Source: Kiritimatiellia bacterium (GTDB lineage: Bacteria; Verrucomicrobiota; Kiritimatiellia; RFP12; DVOR01). From it: a stretch of 64,000 nucleotides of DNA. The notes beneath the pieces were generated by a model. That model was given only the letters and a program-made list of their open reading frames with translations, ran no database searches and had not been told where the DNA came from. Shown piece by piece: positions 46,132-54,305 of this stretch; the stretch's first letter is position 1; every line of letters begins with the position of its first letter. Location of the stretch: the NCBI GenBank assembly GCA_017558005.1, contig JAFYWN010000001.1:1-64000 (forward strand), read 5' to 3'. A program made the position numbers and the translations under genes.

Positions 46132-47504
46132 GCCGCCACGAAAATGCTTGCCAGAGGAAGCGAGGGTTTCGTCGCACTGCGGGGCAGGCGGTGGTCTTGC
46201 TCTTGGCTTTATTGGTCGCCATGGCGGCGATGGCCTTTTGGCTCTTGGATACGCATCGGTCGGTCTTGGCACGCTTACGCGCACAGGATGCGGGTGACCC
46301 CGTGGCGCTTGCTGCCGCAAAGTGGCAGGCCGCCGGCTTAAATCTCATCGGTGAATTGAATTTAATTCACGCCTACATGCTTGCCGATGACGAGAAGAAT
46401 GCGCCCGCCGCCCTTGCCTTACACGAACTCCAACAGCGCATCTCTTTGACCACTCCCATGCTTGCCCTTCAGGCAGCCCAACAGGTGGCGCGCCAAAATA
46501 ATGCTCAGCCCATCCCCGCCGCGCGAGAATTTTTGCAGGATTGCGCTAAATTTATTCGCTTTCCTAATTTTTATGAGGGGGCGACCGAGGATTTCCACGA
46601 GATGTTGGAGGCAATCTTACGCGCGGATGAAATCTACGCTTTTCCAATTAGCCCCATCTTTTCCGATGCGAATTCAATGTTGGGCAATCAGGATTTTTAT
46701 GAGGCGGTCCTTGCCAATGATTACTGTTGGTTTTGGTTTAATGCCTATAATTTTCTTGAAACGTATCGTTCGCGCCAAGATTTTGGAGCGATGCCGGAGA
46801 TTTCCACGAGGGTTTTCTTCTCGTTGGGCTTAGAGACAGCGTGGGTGTCGCTCGCGAGTTTGCGTGAAGATGCCCCTATGGATGGCTCTTTGCCTCCGAC
46901 GGTTGAACGGATGAATGAGCAAATGCGCGCCTTGGGCCATCCAGACATCCCGCCACCCTCGCCACTTGATTTCTTTGATCCCACTGCACCTGCGAATGAA
47001 CAGCTCTTATTGCATCCGTGGATGGTGTACAATTCGGCTTGGAGTCCGTGGGAAGAGATGCGGAAAACCAATCTGCCAATTCGCGCGGCTGTGCGGCCTG
47101 AGTTCGACGTTTTGGGCACATATGCTGTCACGATGGTCATGCGAAATGATTACCCTTGGATGGCCGCCGCAAAGCCCTTTGGGTCGGTGGGCGGCGAACC
47201 TCCACGGGTGTCGGAGCTCTTGCTGGGCGGATTTGATGCGGTTCGTTTGGTGCCGATTGATGCCTTAGAAGCGGGATTGCACCCCTTTGAGCCGGCGTGG
47301 CTTCGCCATATTTACTTCCATTTGCACGACTATGTCCGCTCGGGCACCTATGTAGAGGGGTGCCGTTACTGCAGAGCACTGAACAAGTGGGATTGGTCGG
47401 CCTTTCGTCCGACGGCTTCTGCATGGTTGGCAGAGTTTGGGCATACTTGTCGTCGTCCTAAGCCTGGACGTGGCGACTCGGGTGGTGCGACCTATGCGCA
47501 CTGA
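46128..47504 (+). CDS. TadG-like protein, possibly truncated by an in-frame TGA
   Basis: The 458-residue protein has a basic N-terminus and one TM segment (GQAVVLLLALLVAMAAMAFWLLD), as in TadG/TadE-like pilus proteins, followed by a large extracytoplasmic domain rich in Trp, Tyr and Phe that I cannot assign to a family. The GTG start overlaps the upstream stop. The frame closes at TGA 47502-47504, yet it remains open and coding-like for 62 further codons (see next entry), so the complete protein may have been ~520 residues. It is last in the pilin cluster and followed by a shared terminator. Confidence 0.7.
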   Translation: MSRHENACQRKRGFRRTAGQAVVLLLALLVAMAAMAFWLLDTHRSVLARLRAQDAGDPVALAAAKWQAAGLNLIGELNLIHAYMLADDEKNAPAALALHELQQRISLTTPMLALQAAQQVARQNNAQPIPAAREFLQDCAKFIRFPNFYEGATEDFHEMLEAILRADEIYAFPISPIFSDANSMLGNQDFYEAVLANDYCWFWFNAYNFLETYRSRQDFGAMPEISTRVFFSLGLETAWVSLASLREDAPMDGSLPPTVERMNEQMRALGHPDIPPPSPLDFFDPTAPANEQLLLHPWMVYNSAWSPWEEMRKTNLPIRAAVRPEFDVLGTYAVTMVMRNDYPWMAAAKPFGSVGGEPPRVSELLLGGFDAVRLVPIDALEAGLHPFEPAWLRHIYFHLHDYVRSGTYVEGCRYCRALNKWDWSAFRPTASAWLAEFGHTCRRPKPGRGDSGGATYAH

Positions 47505-47693
47505 GGAATTTGCCTTGTTGAGGCGCGCGCACCCCATAACGTGGTTGAGGGCCCCTTTGAGGCGAATAACTGGGGCCTGGAGGGTGTGGACTTCCCAAAG
47601 TGGACTGATTTTGATGATGGTTTGAAATGCGTGCCTCAACCCAAACGTTGTCAGATGGATATTGAGGAAGAAGAGAAAATGCTCAAAAAATAA
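47505..47693 (+). pseudogene. In-frame 62-codon continuation of the TadG-like gene
   Basis: Immediately after the TGA, in the same frame, the sequence reads GICLVEARAPHNVVEGPFEA and continues through NNWGLEGVDFPKWTDFDDGL to a lysine- and glutamate-rich end closing with TAA at 47691-47693. The stretch has normal codon use and protein-like composition. No ribosome-binding site or ATG is placed for independent translation. A TGG-to-TGA nonsense change (Trp) or stop read-through would explain it. Confidence 0.5.
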
Positions 47694-47762
47694 CGTTGTT
47701 TGGTTCACCTTAAAGCAGAGGGCTAAAGCTGCATCAGAGGTAGGGGGCCTAACAGAAAGAAA

Positions 47763-47798
47763 AAAGAGCGCGGGCGCAATGGCACCCGCGCTCTTTTT
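47763..47798. terminator. Bidirectional terminator between tadG-like and thioredoxin-like genes
   Basis: A 12-bp stem (AAAGAGCGCGGG / CCCGCGCTCTTT) with a 10-base loop, A-rich on one side and T-rich on the other, serves both convergent genes. Confidence 0.9.
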
Positions 47799-47813
47799 AA
47801 TGAAGTGAAGCGA

Positions 47814-48827
47814 TTAGGGCTGAGCGTTCTGTTGCTTCTGCTTCTTCTGTTCTTCAATGCGCTGCAGGTTGAGGTCAATTGTGGTCTGCAACTTCTTGGC
47901 AAGGGCTGTGTCGGGATCCACCTTCACCGCTTCCTGGTAGGACTTCAACATCTGATCAAGCGCGGCTTCGCGTTCAGCCTTCTTGCTCGGGTCACGAAGC
48001 ACCGAGAAGAGCAGGGCATAAGAGTCGCCGAGACCGCGGAGGGCCAACTGACGAATTTCGGGATCTAATTCAGGATTGGCCAAGTATTCCTTAATCTTCT
48101 CAATGTCAGCCGAGATTTGTTCGGGGGCGAAGTGACCCGTGAAGGTCTTGCCTAATTCCTGCAAAGCCTGCATCTGCTTGATGTAGGATTCCGATTTGCC
48201 GAGCACATTGCGGTAGCCGAGGGTGTTGTTCGGGTCAAGCAGGTTGATTTCCGTCACCACGCGCGGATACTTGTCACGGCAGGCCTTGGGCAACGTATTG
48301 AGCGCTTCAGCCAAAGCCTTGGCGCGTTCCATGCCAGTGAGGGGTTGCGCCTTCTTAAAGGCTTCGTCACGAGCAGCCATCGTCTTCAAGCCTTCTTCAA
48401 TGAGCGGCATGTAATCTTCGGGCGTGGGGCGTGCGCCATTGAGAATCGCAAAGGGGAAGCCTCCTGGGTCCAACAATACCACTGCCGGCAAACCACGCAG
48501 CTGGTAAGAGGTCAAGAGCTTTTCACGACGGGCCGCTTCTTCCTTTGAAATCTTTGCACGGAGTTCAGGCAAACGCGGGAAGTCGACGGTTGTCATCACA
48601 GCCTTGTCACCATAGGCATTGCAGAACGTGTCGGTATTCAAAATCTTTTCTTTTAAGTGTTTACAAGCGGTGCACCAATCGGTGCCCGTGAAGTTGAGCA
48701 TCACAAAGCCCTTCTTCTCACGCGCCTTTGCCACGGCTTCCTCTACGGTGTCCACGACCTGTAGCGTTGCGCCAAAAGAAACGGTGGCCGCCAATAAGCC
48801 AGCGAGCAAAACGGAATACTTTTTCAT
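47814..48827 (-). CDS. Exported thioredoxin-fold protein with helical C-terminal domain
   Basis: The 337-residue protein has a signal peptide (MKKYSVLLAGLLAATVSFGA) and a thioredoxin-like domain with FTGTDWCTACKHLKEKI, whose WCxxC motif is C-T-A-C, and GLPAVVLLDPGG, the cis-proline loop. It resembles Thioredoxin_7/DUF255-type periplasmic proteins. A ~180-residue helical, TPR-like tail ends in a Lys/Gln-rich stretch. A role in periplasmic thiol chemistry is likely. I chose the ATG at 48827, with AAAGGAG upstream; a longer in-frame reading to 49118 would translate the 22-bp repeat array and is rejected. Confidence 0.85.
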   Translation of the reverse strand: MKKYSVLLAGLLAATVSFGATLQVVDTVEEAVAKAREKKGFVMLNFTGTDWCTACKHLKEKILNTDTFCNAYGDKAVMTTVDFPRLPELRAKISKEEAARREKLLTSYQLRGLPAVVLLDPGGFPFAILNGARPTPEDYMPLIEEGLKTMAARDEAFKKAQPLTGMERAKALAEALNTLPKACRDKYPRVVTEINLLDPNNTLGYRNVLGKSESYIKQMQALQELGKTFTGHFAPEQISADIEKIKEYLANPELDPEIRQLALRGLGDSYALLFSVLRDPSKKAEREAALDQMLKSYQEAVKVDPDTALAKKLQTTIDLNLQRIEEQKKQKQQNAQP

Positions 48828-48981
48828 AGTTCGAAAACTCCTTTCATAAGTGTGAATAAATTGTATGCGAAAGAAAAAGGAGATGTCAAATAGATAATGA
48901 TTTAACTTTTTTGGATGAAACCTACAGTCGCCAGGGGACAGGAACGTTAGGATGATATCACTGATGGTTCTTTGCGTCAGA

Positions 48982-49020
48982 GCGGCAATCGTTAATGGCG
49001 CGTTTCGCCACGATTGCCGC
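48982..49020. other. Long perfect hairpin next to the 22-bp array
   Basis: Outer arms GCGGCAATCG (48982-48991) and CGATTGCCGC (49011-49020) pair perfectly and enclose TGGCG/CGCCA. It abuts array D directly. There is no T-run in terminator position on either strand. Confidence 0.6.
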
Positions 49021-49022
49021 AA

Positions 49023-49150
49023 AAATCCAATGGATTTGACTTTGAAATCCAATGGATTTGACTTTGAAATCCAATGGATTTGACTTTGAAATCCAATGGA
49101 TTTGACTTTGAAATCCAATGGATTTGACTTTGAAACCCAATGGTTTCACT
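49023..49150. repeat. 22-bp tandem repeat array D
   Basis: Five identical copies start at 49023, 49045, 49067, 49089 and 49111, followed by a diverged partial unit. Each unit contains the palindrome AAATCC-AAT-GGATTT plus the spacer GACTTTG. The last unit reads GAAACC-CAAT-GGTTTC: its sequence changed but its symmetry was kept. It lies at the 3' side of element copy 2, which reads on the minus strand. Confidence 0.9.
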
Positions 49151-49154
49151 TCTT

Positions 49155-49418
49155 CAGAGCTTCGTACTATTTTCTAGAATTTCCTAGACAGGGCTAAAAA
49201 GTCCTCGGCCAAAAATTGTACTATTTAAGATTTCTTCCCGAGCGGAAATTTTCCCTTTAAATAATTTACACGGAAAGATTTTGTACTGTTTAAATTTTGC
49301 ATGAATAGTACAGATTGTACTGATTTTAAGCCTAAAATTGCCAGCCATAAAATATTCAGGATAAGTTATTGTAAATGAATAAGTTATGGCACAGCAGATA
49401 TAGTACAAAGTATTGAAG
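49155..49418 (-). repeat. Conserved non-coding element, copy 2 (inverted)
   Basis: The reverse complement matches 31180-31440. GTAC occurs at 49164, 49218, 49283, 49308, 49317 and 49403, giving gaps of 54, 65, 25, 9 and 86; copy 1 read from its 3' end gives 54, 65, 25, 9 and 85. The 81-codon open frame here is destroyed by stops in copy 1. The rest of the 48828-49550 gap holds array D, array E, a hairpin and a weak plus-strand promoter-like TATAAT at 49534-49539. Confidence 0.85.
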
Positions 49419-49446
49419 AAATGAAACAAGCGCGATTCCCAACAGG

Positions 49447-49479
49447 TTTGACTGAAAGTGAGATTCAGTTTGACTGAAA
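49447..49479. repeat. 22-bp repeat pair E
   Basis: TTTGACTGAAA occurs at 49447-49457 and 49469-49479, exactly 22 bp apart. The second lies in the palindrome TTCAGT-TTG-ACTGAA. It flanks the 5' side of element copy 2. Confidence 0.6.
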
Positions 49480-49550
49480 CAGTATTGCAAATGTTGAAAA
49501 TGCGGTGATTATTGGCGAATGTGTAACGGATTGTATAATTGAAGTGGTGA

Positions 49551-51038
49551 TTAGATATTTATGATCGGACCAGGCGGATTGTTGGCCTGTTGGCTGTTGA
49601 GTTGAATCGGTGGCAGGCCAATTTCGGTGCGGTAGCGATTAACGTCGCCAATGAGCGCCTCGAATACCGGCGCGAGATTGGTGTTGTTCGGATTCTGAAG
49701 AAAAGCTTGCTTAAGATCGTTCGGCACCCTGAGTGTATTGGTGGTTGAGATAAGAAGGGCCATTTCTTCTGGGCTGAGAGACCCTCTGTTCGCGAACTTA
49801 GCGGCGAGCGTGAGGATATCGTTCGAACGCTTCTCGATGTCCTTAACATGCTCGGCTGCCTTGACCTTTGCAGCGTCTGCACTCTGCATCTCGGCGATTT
49901 TAACATTGTCAGCACCCTGCTGCTTAGCGACATTTAGTGCGTTCGTTCCCTGTGCCTGCGTTACGGCAAGATTGTCTGCGCCCTGCTGTTTAGCCAGGTC
50001 GACGGCGTTCGTGCCTTGGGCCTGAGTTACGGCGAGATTATCTGCACCCTGCTGCTTGGCGACGGCGAGATTGTCAGCGCCTTGTTGTTTGGCCAGGTCG
50101 ACGGCGTTCGTACCTTGGGCCTGAGTTACGGCGAGATTGTCTGCGCCTTGTTGTTTGGCCAGGTCGACGGCGTTCGTACCTTGGGCCTGAGTTACGGCGA
50201 GATTATCTGCGCCCTGCTGTTTGGCGACGGCAAGATTATCTGCACCCTGCTGCTTGGCGACGGCGAGATTGTCTGCGCCTTGTTGCTTGGCCAGATCAAC
50301 GGCGTTCGTACCGCGCTGCGTCTCGACGGCAAGATTACCCTCATTCTGAAGCTTGGCAACGTCGCGATCTTTGTCGTGGCCGAGGATCGCGAGCGTGAGA
50401 GCCTGGTCGCGCTCAGCCTGGCGGCGAGCATCTTCGATACCCATCTGCGCTACGCGCGCCTTTGCACCATGCGTTCCGCCGAACGTGCGTTCAAGATTCC
50501 ACTGTTTGGCTGCATCCATCTGCGCAGCACTCGGGCCGCTTTCTGCTTCCATCGCCGAACGGATATTGCGGCGCATCTGAAGCGCCTTATTGATCGACTT
50601 CATATCAGTCATACCGGCGCGATCAAGCGCACGCTCACGCGCTTTCATCGCAAGTTCGCGCGGATCAAGTTGCTGACTCCCGACGTAGCTCACGCCACGC
50701 ACGCGGTTCTCCGGCGCGTAGACTTCGCTGCGCCCTTCTTCAGTCTCAAGCTTCCGATACTCGTCTGGCGCCATTGCGCGCTGAAAGTCTGTCCCGACGG
50801 TGATATTACCCTCTTTGTCATAGAGGTAAGTTCTACCGTTCGGCCCCGTCTTAGCGATAAGTTCACGCTGACCGTGCACCTTGGCTGCGCTCGGATTGTC
50901 CTCTAATCCAATTCCCGCGAGGCGATTGTTGTAAGCGCTTTCCTTTAAGGCGTTTGCGCGGTCAATCGCTTGACGCTGACGTTCGGCAAGGCGTTCTTCT
51001 AACGACTTCTTTTTCGTTTCTGTAAAAGTGATGGCCAT
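49551..51038 (-). CDS. Phage protein with long 11-residue (hendecad) repeat
   Basis: The 495-residue protein lies directly after the portal gene, 14 bases downstream, with AGAGGA before its ATG. Residues ~235-395 are almost only alternating 11-residue units, AKQQGADNLAV and TQAQGTNAVDL, about 14 copies. Hendecads predict a straight or slightly right-handed coiled coil about 150 residues long. The N-terminal ~230 residues are charged and helical; the C-terminus is rich in Asn, Pro and Gln. Position suggests a virion internal, ejection or tail-needle-like protein, but I recognise no family and the function is unknown. Confidence 0.75.
   Translation of the reverse strand: MAITFTETKKKSLEERLAERQRQAIDRANALKESAYNNRLAGIGLEDNPSAAKVHGQRELIAKTGPNGRTYLYDKEGNITVGTDFQRAMAPDEYRKLETEEGRSEVYAPENRVRGVSYVGSQQLDPRELAMKARERALDRAGMTDMKSINKALQMRRNIRSAMEAESGPSAAQMDAAKQWNLERTFGGTHGAKARVAQMGIEDARRQAERDQALTLAILGHDKDRDVAKLQNEGNLAVETQRGTNAVDLAKQQGADNLAVAKQQGADNLAVAKQQGADNLAVTQAQGTNAVDLAKQQGADNLAVTQAQGTNAVDLAKQQGADNLAVAKQQGADNLAVTQAQGTNAVDLAKQQGADNLAVTQAQGTNALNVAKQQGADNVKIAEMQSADAAKVKAAEHVKDIEKRSNDILTLAAKFANRGSLSPEEMALLISTTNTLRVPNDLKQAFLQNPNNTNLAPVFEALIGDVNRYRTEIGLPPIQLNSQQANNPPGPIINI
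49860..50340 (-). repeat. 33-bp coding repeat array in the hendecad gene
   Basis: Near-identical 33-bp units of two alternating types encode the 11-residue repeats. High nucleotide identity among units implies recent expansion or ongoing recombination, so copy number may vary between isolates. Confidence 0.85.
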
Positions 51039-51052
51039 TGTCTTGTCCTCTC

Positions 51053-53131
51053 TTAAGCCATGGGTTCAACATCCGGCGCGCCGGTGCGCCCGAGTTCAGC
51101 GTTGGCCCCGAACTGCTGATCTTGCTGCCGAAGCGCTTGCATCCACTGCTGAGCAAATGCCTGAGCTTCGGGTGACATTTCTTCAATCGCCGCCGGGTTC
51201 TGCTGCAACTGTTCTTGCCAGAATTGCAATCGCGCAGCATAATTCCAGCCACCTTCGACATTCATCTGCGGCCGCAATCCAGCCTTAATCTTGATGAAGT
51301 TCTGCTCTTCATCCTTCAGATCAGCCTGAGTCGCATCTTCAACGGCGCGCAACGCATCTTCAGCGATGTCGGGGAACAGTGCACGGATGGCCGACTTCAT
51401 AATCGGCGCGGTGTCGACAACCTTCTGACGGTCAAGCGTTCCGATGATCTGGCCGAACACTTGGATCTTCTTAATCACGTATTCGGTTATCAGGTCATCC
51501 ACGTTGCATTCAAGCGTCAACGTGAAGTGGCCGTCAATGTCTGTGCGAATGCCTGGAAGCGTTGCGTCGTTCCCAAGAATCCTGGCCAAGAGCGCATCGG
51601 AAGCGTTCGCCTGAATCAGCGACAACAATGCCATATACAGGTCGTGCAGCACGCCAATAAACGTGTCCATACGATGGCGACGGCGTGTCGTAATCGTTTC
51701 TGGATCGGAGTCTTTCGTGGCAATACCGAAATAGTCGTAGAGTTCGGATTTAATGCGATTGACTTCGTTGTTGCCCTGAGCTGGATACGCCGGAGGCTGT
51801 AAAAACTTCAATTCAGCGTTCGAACGCAGTTTGATGGCCGCAAGTGGATTGAGCGAGATCTGTTGTTCGCCATTGCCGCGCGAGAGCACCGGCGGCAGGC
51901 CTCCGACGATAGCATTGTTACTGCCAGTATCAACGAGTTTTTTCGCAAGGTCAAGCGATGGACTGGAGAGTAATGCCAGGCCGCGAGAGTCAAGCAGATT
52001 ATCGGAGTTGCGTTCGCGCGTCAAAAGTACGGCTGGCCACTTAGCCTTATTGATGCGCATGATCTCACGTTCGCAAGCGGTCAAGCCTGGCGCCGCTGAG
52101 AAGATGGTCTGCCAACGCGCAGTCTCACCGGTGGCCGTCTCGTCAATCGTGTAGGCGTAGCATAATTGCACCATCTCACGGCAATCGTCACTGACGCGAA
52201 AGGTGTCTTCTGTGGCAAGATTGAGCGACTGCCCTTTGCATTTAATGGTCTCTTCGACGAACTCATTGGACCATCCGCCCGCTTCGGCCAGATCGTACAA
52301 TCGCGGAATGCTCACCCATTCAACGCGATACCACGGCGAAAGGAAATGGAAGTCGCTCATCTTTAGCGGAGTCATAAACTCGGTGCCAAATTGACATGCT
52401 TTGAGCGCTGGAACTTCTTCGCGCGCAACGCGTGCGATATATTCCACCTGATTATCTTCCGCGAATGCGAGCAATACGCGTTCGGCTGTCTCCGTGGACG
52501 TAGAGAGAATCGTTGCGGCCGCTACGCTAATGCGTTTGGGGATGTCTCCAATGAGAATTGCATTATCCAAATCGTCAGCGGAAATGTCAGAGAGTGCGCT
52601 GAGAAGTGCGGCTGTCACCTGATCCTTCTGTGCCACACGTGGACCAGGAATCGTGCGCGTCTGCCAATCCAGTGTTAGGAGTGCAATCGCCGGAGTGTCA
52701 ATAAGCGCATAGTTGACTGCCATCTCAAGTTGACGATACCATTCGTTTCCGAGCGCCGAGATACCCCAGTCAATCAGTTTGGTCAGCGCAGCTGCGTGGC
52801 GCGTAGACATTTCGTCTGCCGCGATCGGGCGTACTACGCGATTCACGCGACGCGCGATCTCAATCGCCATTGAGCGTTCAGTGTCCGCAATAGTATCAGC
52901 CCAACGTATCGCATTGTTTGCTGACCCTTTAAATGGCCGAATGCGATCTCCAGACTTATGATGCCGCTTAATGCCGTCAATTCCATAAGGCGATTCGGCC
53001 GCGAAGCGCTTCTTGGCTTCCTTGTTAAGTTGGTGTATGGAGAGTGCGCTGGAAGCGTATTCTCGGCACCGTTCTTCAAGCCGAGATCGCTCTTCCTCAG
53101 AAACTGGCAGACGCGTGTCGAGACGTTTCAT
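51053..53131 (-). CDS. Phage portal protein
   Basis: The portal dodecamer forms the DNA gate at one capsid vertex. The 692-residue protein opens with a helical segment and IRPFKGSANNAIRWADT, resembling the RPFxGxSN element of large podovirus/SU10-like portals. It continues with long alpha/beta stretches and ends in a Gln-rich tail (LQFWQEQLQQNPAA), common in portal barrel regions. Size and position beside capsid and scaffold genes support the call. The start has no good Shine-Dalgarno and lies 17 bases after a terminator-like hairpin (53143-53198). Confidence 0.72.
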   Translation of the reverse strand: MKRLDTRLPVSEEERSRLEERCREYASSALSIHQLNKEAKKRFAAESPYGIDGIKRHHKSGDRIRPFKGSANNAIRWADTIADTERSMAIEIARRVNRVVRPIAADEMSTRHAAALTKLIDWGISALGNEWYRQLEMAVNYALIDTPAIALLTLDWQTRTIPGPRVAQKDQVTAALLSALSDISADDLDNAILIGDIPKRISVAAATILSTSTETAERVLLAFAEDNQVEYIARVAREEVPALKACQFGTEFMTPLKMSDFHFLSPWYRVEWVSIPRLYDLAEAGGWSNEFVEETIKCKGQSLNLATEDTFRVSDDCREMVQLCYAYTIDETATGETARWQTIFSAAPGLTACEREIMRINKAKWPAVLLTRERNSDNLLDSRGLALLSSPSLDLAKKLVDTGSNNAIVGGLPPVLSRGNGEQQISLNPLAAIKLRSNAELKFLQPPAYPAQGNNEVNRIKSELYDYFGIATKDSDPETITTRRRHRMDTFIGVLHDLYMALLSLIQANASDALLARILGNDATLPGIRTDIDGHFTLTLECNVDDLITEYVIKKIQVFGQIIGTLDRQKVVDTAPIMKSAIRALFPDIAEDALRAVEDATQADLKDEEQNFIKIKAGLRPQMNVEGGWNYAARLQFWQEQLQQNPAAIEEMSPEAQAFAQQWMQALRQQDQQFGANAELGRTGAPDVEPMA

Positions 53132-53142
53132 AACTTCAAATT

Positions 53143-53198
53143 AAAAAGCGACCACATGGCAGCCAAAAGGAGTTAATTAGACTTTGGCCATGTGGTCG
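53143..53198 (-). promoter_or_regulatory. Attenuator-like hairpin before the portal gene
   Basis: A perfect 12-bp inverted repeat (CGACCACATGGC / GCCATGTGGTCG, at 53149-53160 and 53187-53198), read on the minus strand, is followed by CTTTTT. The loop contains CTCCTTTT, an anti-Shine-Dalgarno sequence. It could limit read-through from the capsid gene into the portal gene. Confidence 0.6.
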
Positions 53199-53242
53199 GC
53201 GGGGTTGTATGTGGATTGGTTTATGCAATGTTTAGTTTAGAG

Positions 53243-53269
53243 GCGCCCCGCCGAGCACCAGCGGGGCGC
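53243..53269 (-). terminator. GC-rich hairpin after the capsid gene
   Basis: A 9-bp perfect stem (GCGCCCCGC / GCGGGGCGC) lies six bases after the capsid stop. No strong T-run follows, so it may be a processing or stability stem instead of a full terminator. Confidence 0.55.
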
Positions 53270-53275
53270 AGAAGC

Positions 53276-54289
53276 TTAGGTCAAGCTCTTCGTCATACGG
53301 AAGGAGCCGAGCAAGCCAGTGCAGTTCAGTCGGAACATGGCACGGTGCATGCCCTTCTTACCAGAACCCTTGTCCGTCTTCGTGGAGAGGTCTTCGTGTG
53401 TAATCTGCTGCGCAAATTCGAGCTGGAAGTTATCGAGTTCGATGAATGCGCCGGAGAAACCAGAGGCATCGGTGGGTTCGAGCGTGGTCGGATCGCAGTC
53501 GAGGCCGTCAAGCTGAACCAACTTCAAATTAGCTGCATCATACTTGAAGAAGTCAACCATCGAGAAGATCGTGGTGTCCTTCGCATCCATGTTGCGCTGC
53601 ACGGGAATCTTGCCGAGGAAGTCTGCGAAGGCGAGCTTAGCATCCAAACCGACAAAGCCAACAAGGTTGAGCGCGTGACCGGCGTTCTTACGAGCAGCCA
53701 CGAGTGCTTCCTTGAGGACTGCTTCGGTGAGCACATCGTCCTTGCCGAGCGCAATTTCCGTGGCGGGACGGAAGCCGTCAGCGATCGGAAGCACGGTGTG
53801 CGCGCCGGGCTGCAACCAGCTCATCAAACCGCGGGTCTTGGTGATGACGGTCGGAGAGGTCTTGTCAACGCATTCCTGGCGAGAGCCAATGACGTGTTCG
53901 ATAGAGCGAGCGAAGTCGGCTGCATCATTGTCAATCAATTCGTCAAGATAGTTGTGCTTGACGTGCGAACGATTCAAGATGAGCTGTTCGCGCGTGATGG
54001 CGTAACCGTTGGACTGGCCAACTTCGATGATAGATTCGACAATCGTATTGTTGCGGTGTGCAAATCCGCTCGTCTTGTCCGTGCCTTCAGGAATTGCCTC
54101 GTAGGACTTAATCTGACGGCCCTGGAGTTCGTTGGAGCGCTTCCACGCCTTAGCATCTTTAATGCCGGGATAAGCACGCTTCAAGTGGTTCAAGAGCACG
54201 AGTTCTTCGGGCTTGAGGAGGATGAGAGATTCAGTATAGTCGTTGTGCGACGTAAGAGGAATAGTAGTGTCAAAAATGCCGGCAGCCAT
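53276..54289 (-). CDS. Probable phage major capsid protein
   Basis: The 337-residue protein has the size and composition of HK97-fold capsid proteins, in particular the SU10/DUF5309-like group: an N-terminal arm (MAAGIFDTTIPLTSHNDYTE), a central segment around GSRQECVDKTSPTVITKTRG, and C-terminal strands ending FRLNCTGLLGSFRMTKSLT. It follows the acidic scaffold by 16 bases, with AAGGA before the ATG, and is followed by hairpins that may favour its strong expression. The family match is by eye, so moderate certainty. Confidence 0.65.
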   Translation of the reverse strand: MAAGIFDTTIPLTSHNDYTESLILLKPEELVLLNHLKRAYPGIKDAKAWKRSNELQGRQIKSYEAIPEGTDKTSGFAHRNNTIVESIIEVGQSNGYAITREQLILNRSHVKHNYLDELIDNDAADFARSIEHVIGSRQECVDKTSPTVITKTRGLMSWLQPGAHTVLPIADGFRPATEIALGKDDVLTEAVLKEALVAARKNAGHALNLVGFVGLDAKLAFADFLGKIPVQRNMDAKDTTIFSMVDFFKYDAANLKLVQLDGLDCDPTTLEPTDASGFSGAFIELDNFQLEFAQQITHEDLSTKTDKGSGKKGMHRAMFRLNCTGLLGSFRMTKSLT

Positions 54290-54305
54290 GGTAATGGTTC
54301 CTTAG

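Noticed and set aside
48828..49118. In-frame N-terminal extension of the thioredoxin-like gene
   Set aside because: It translates the 22-bp DNA repeats; an ATG with AAAGGAG and a clean signal peptide lies at 48827.
49023..49150. Array resembling a CRISPR
   Set aside because: Units are contiguous 22-bp repeats with a constant 7-base spacer and no unique spacers; no cas genes are nearby.
49184..49429. 81-codon open frame on the minus strand within the conserved element
   Set aside because: The equivalent frame in the other copy has early stops, and composition is that of AT-rich non-coding DNA.
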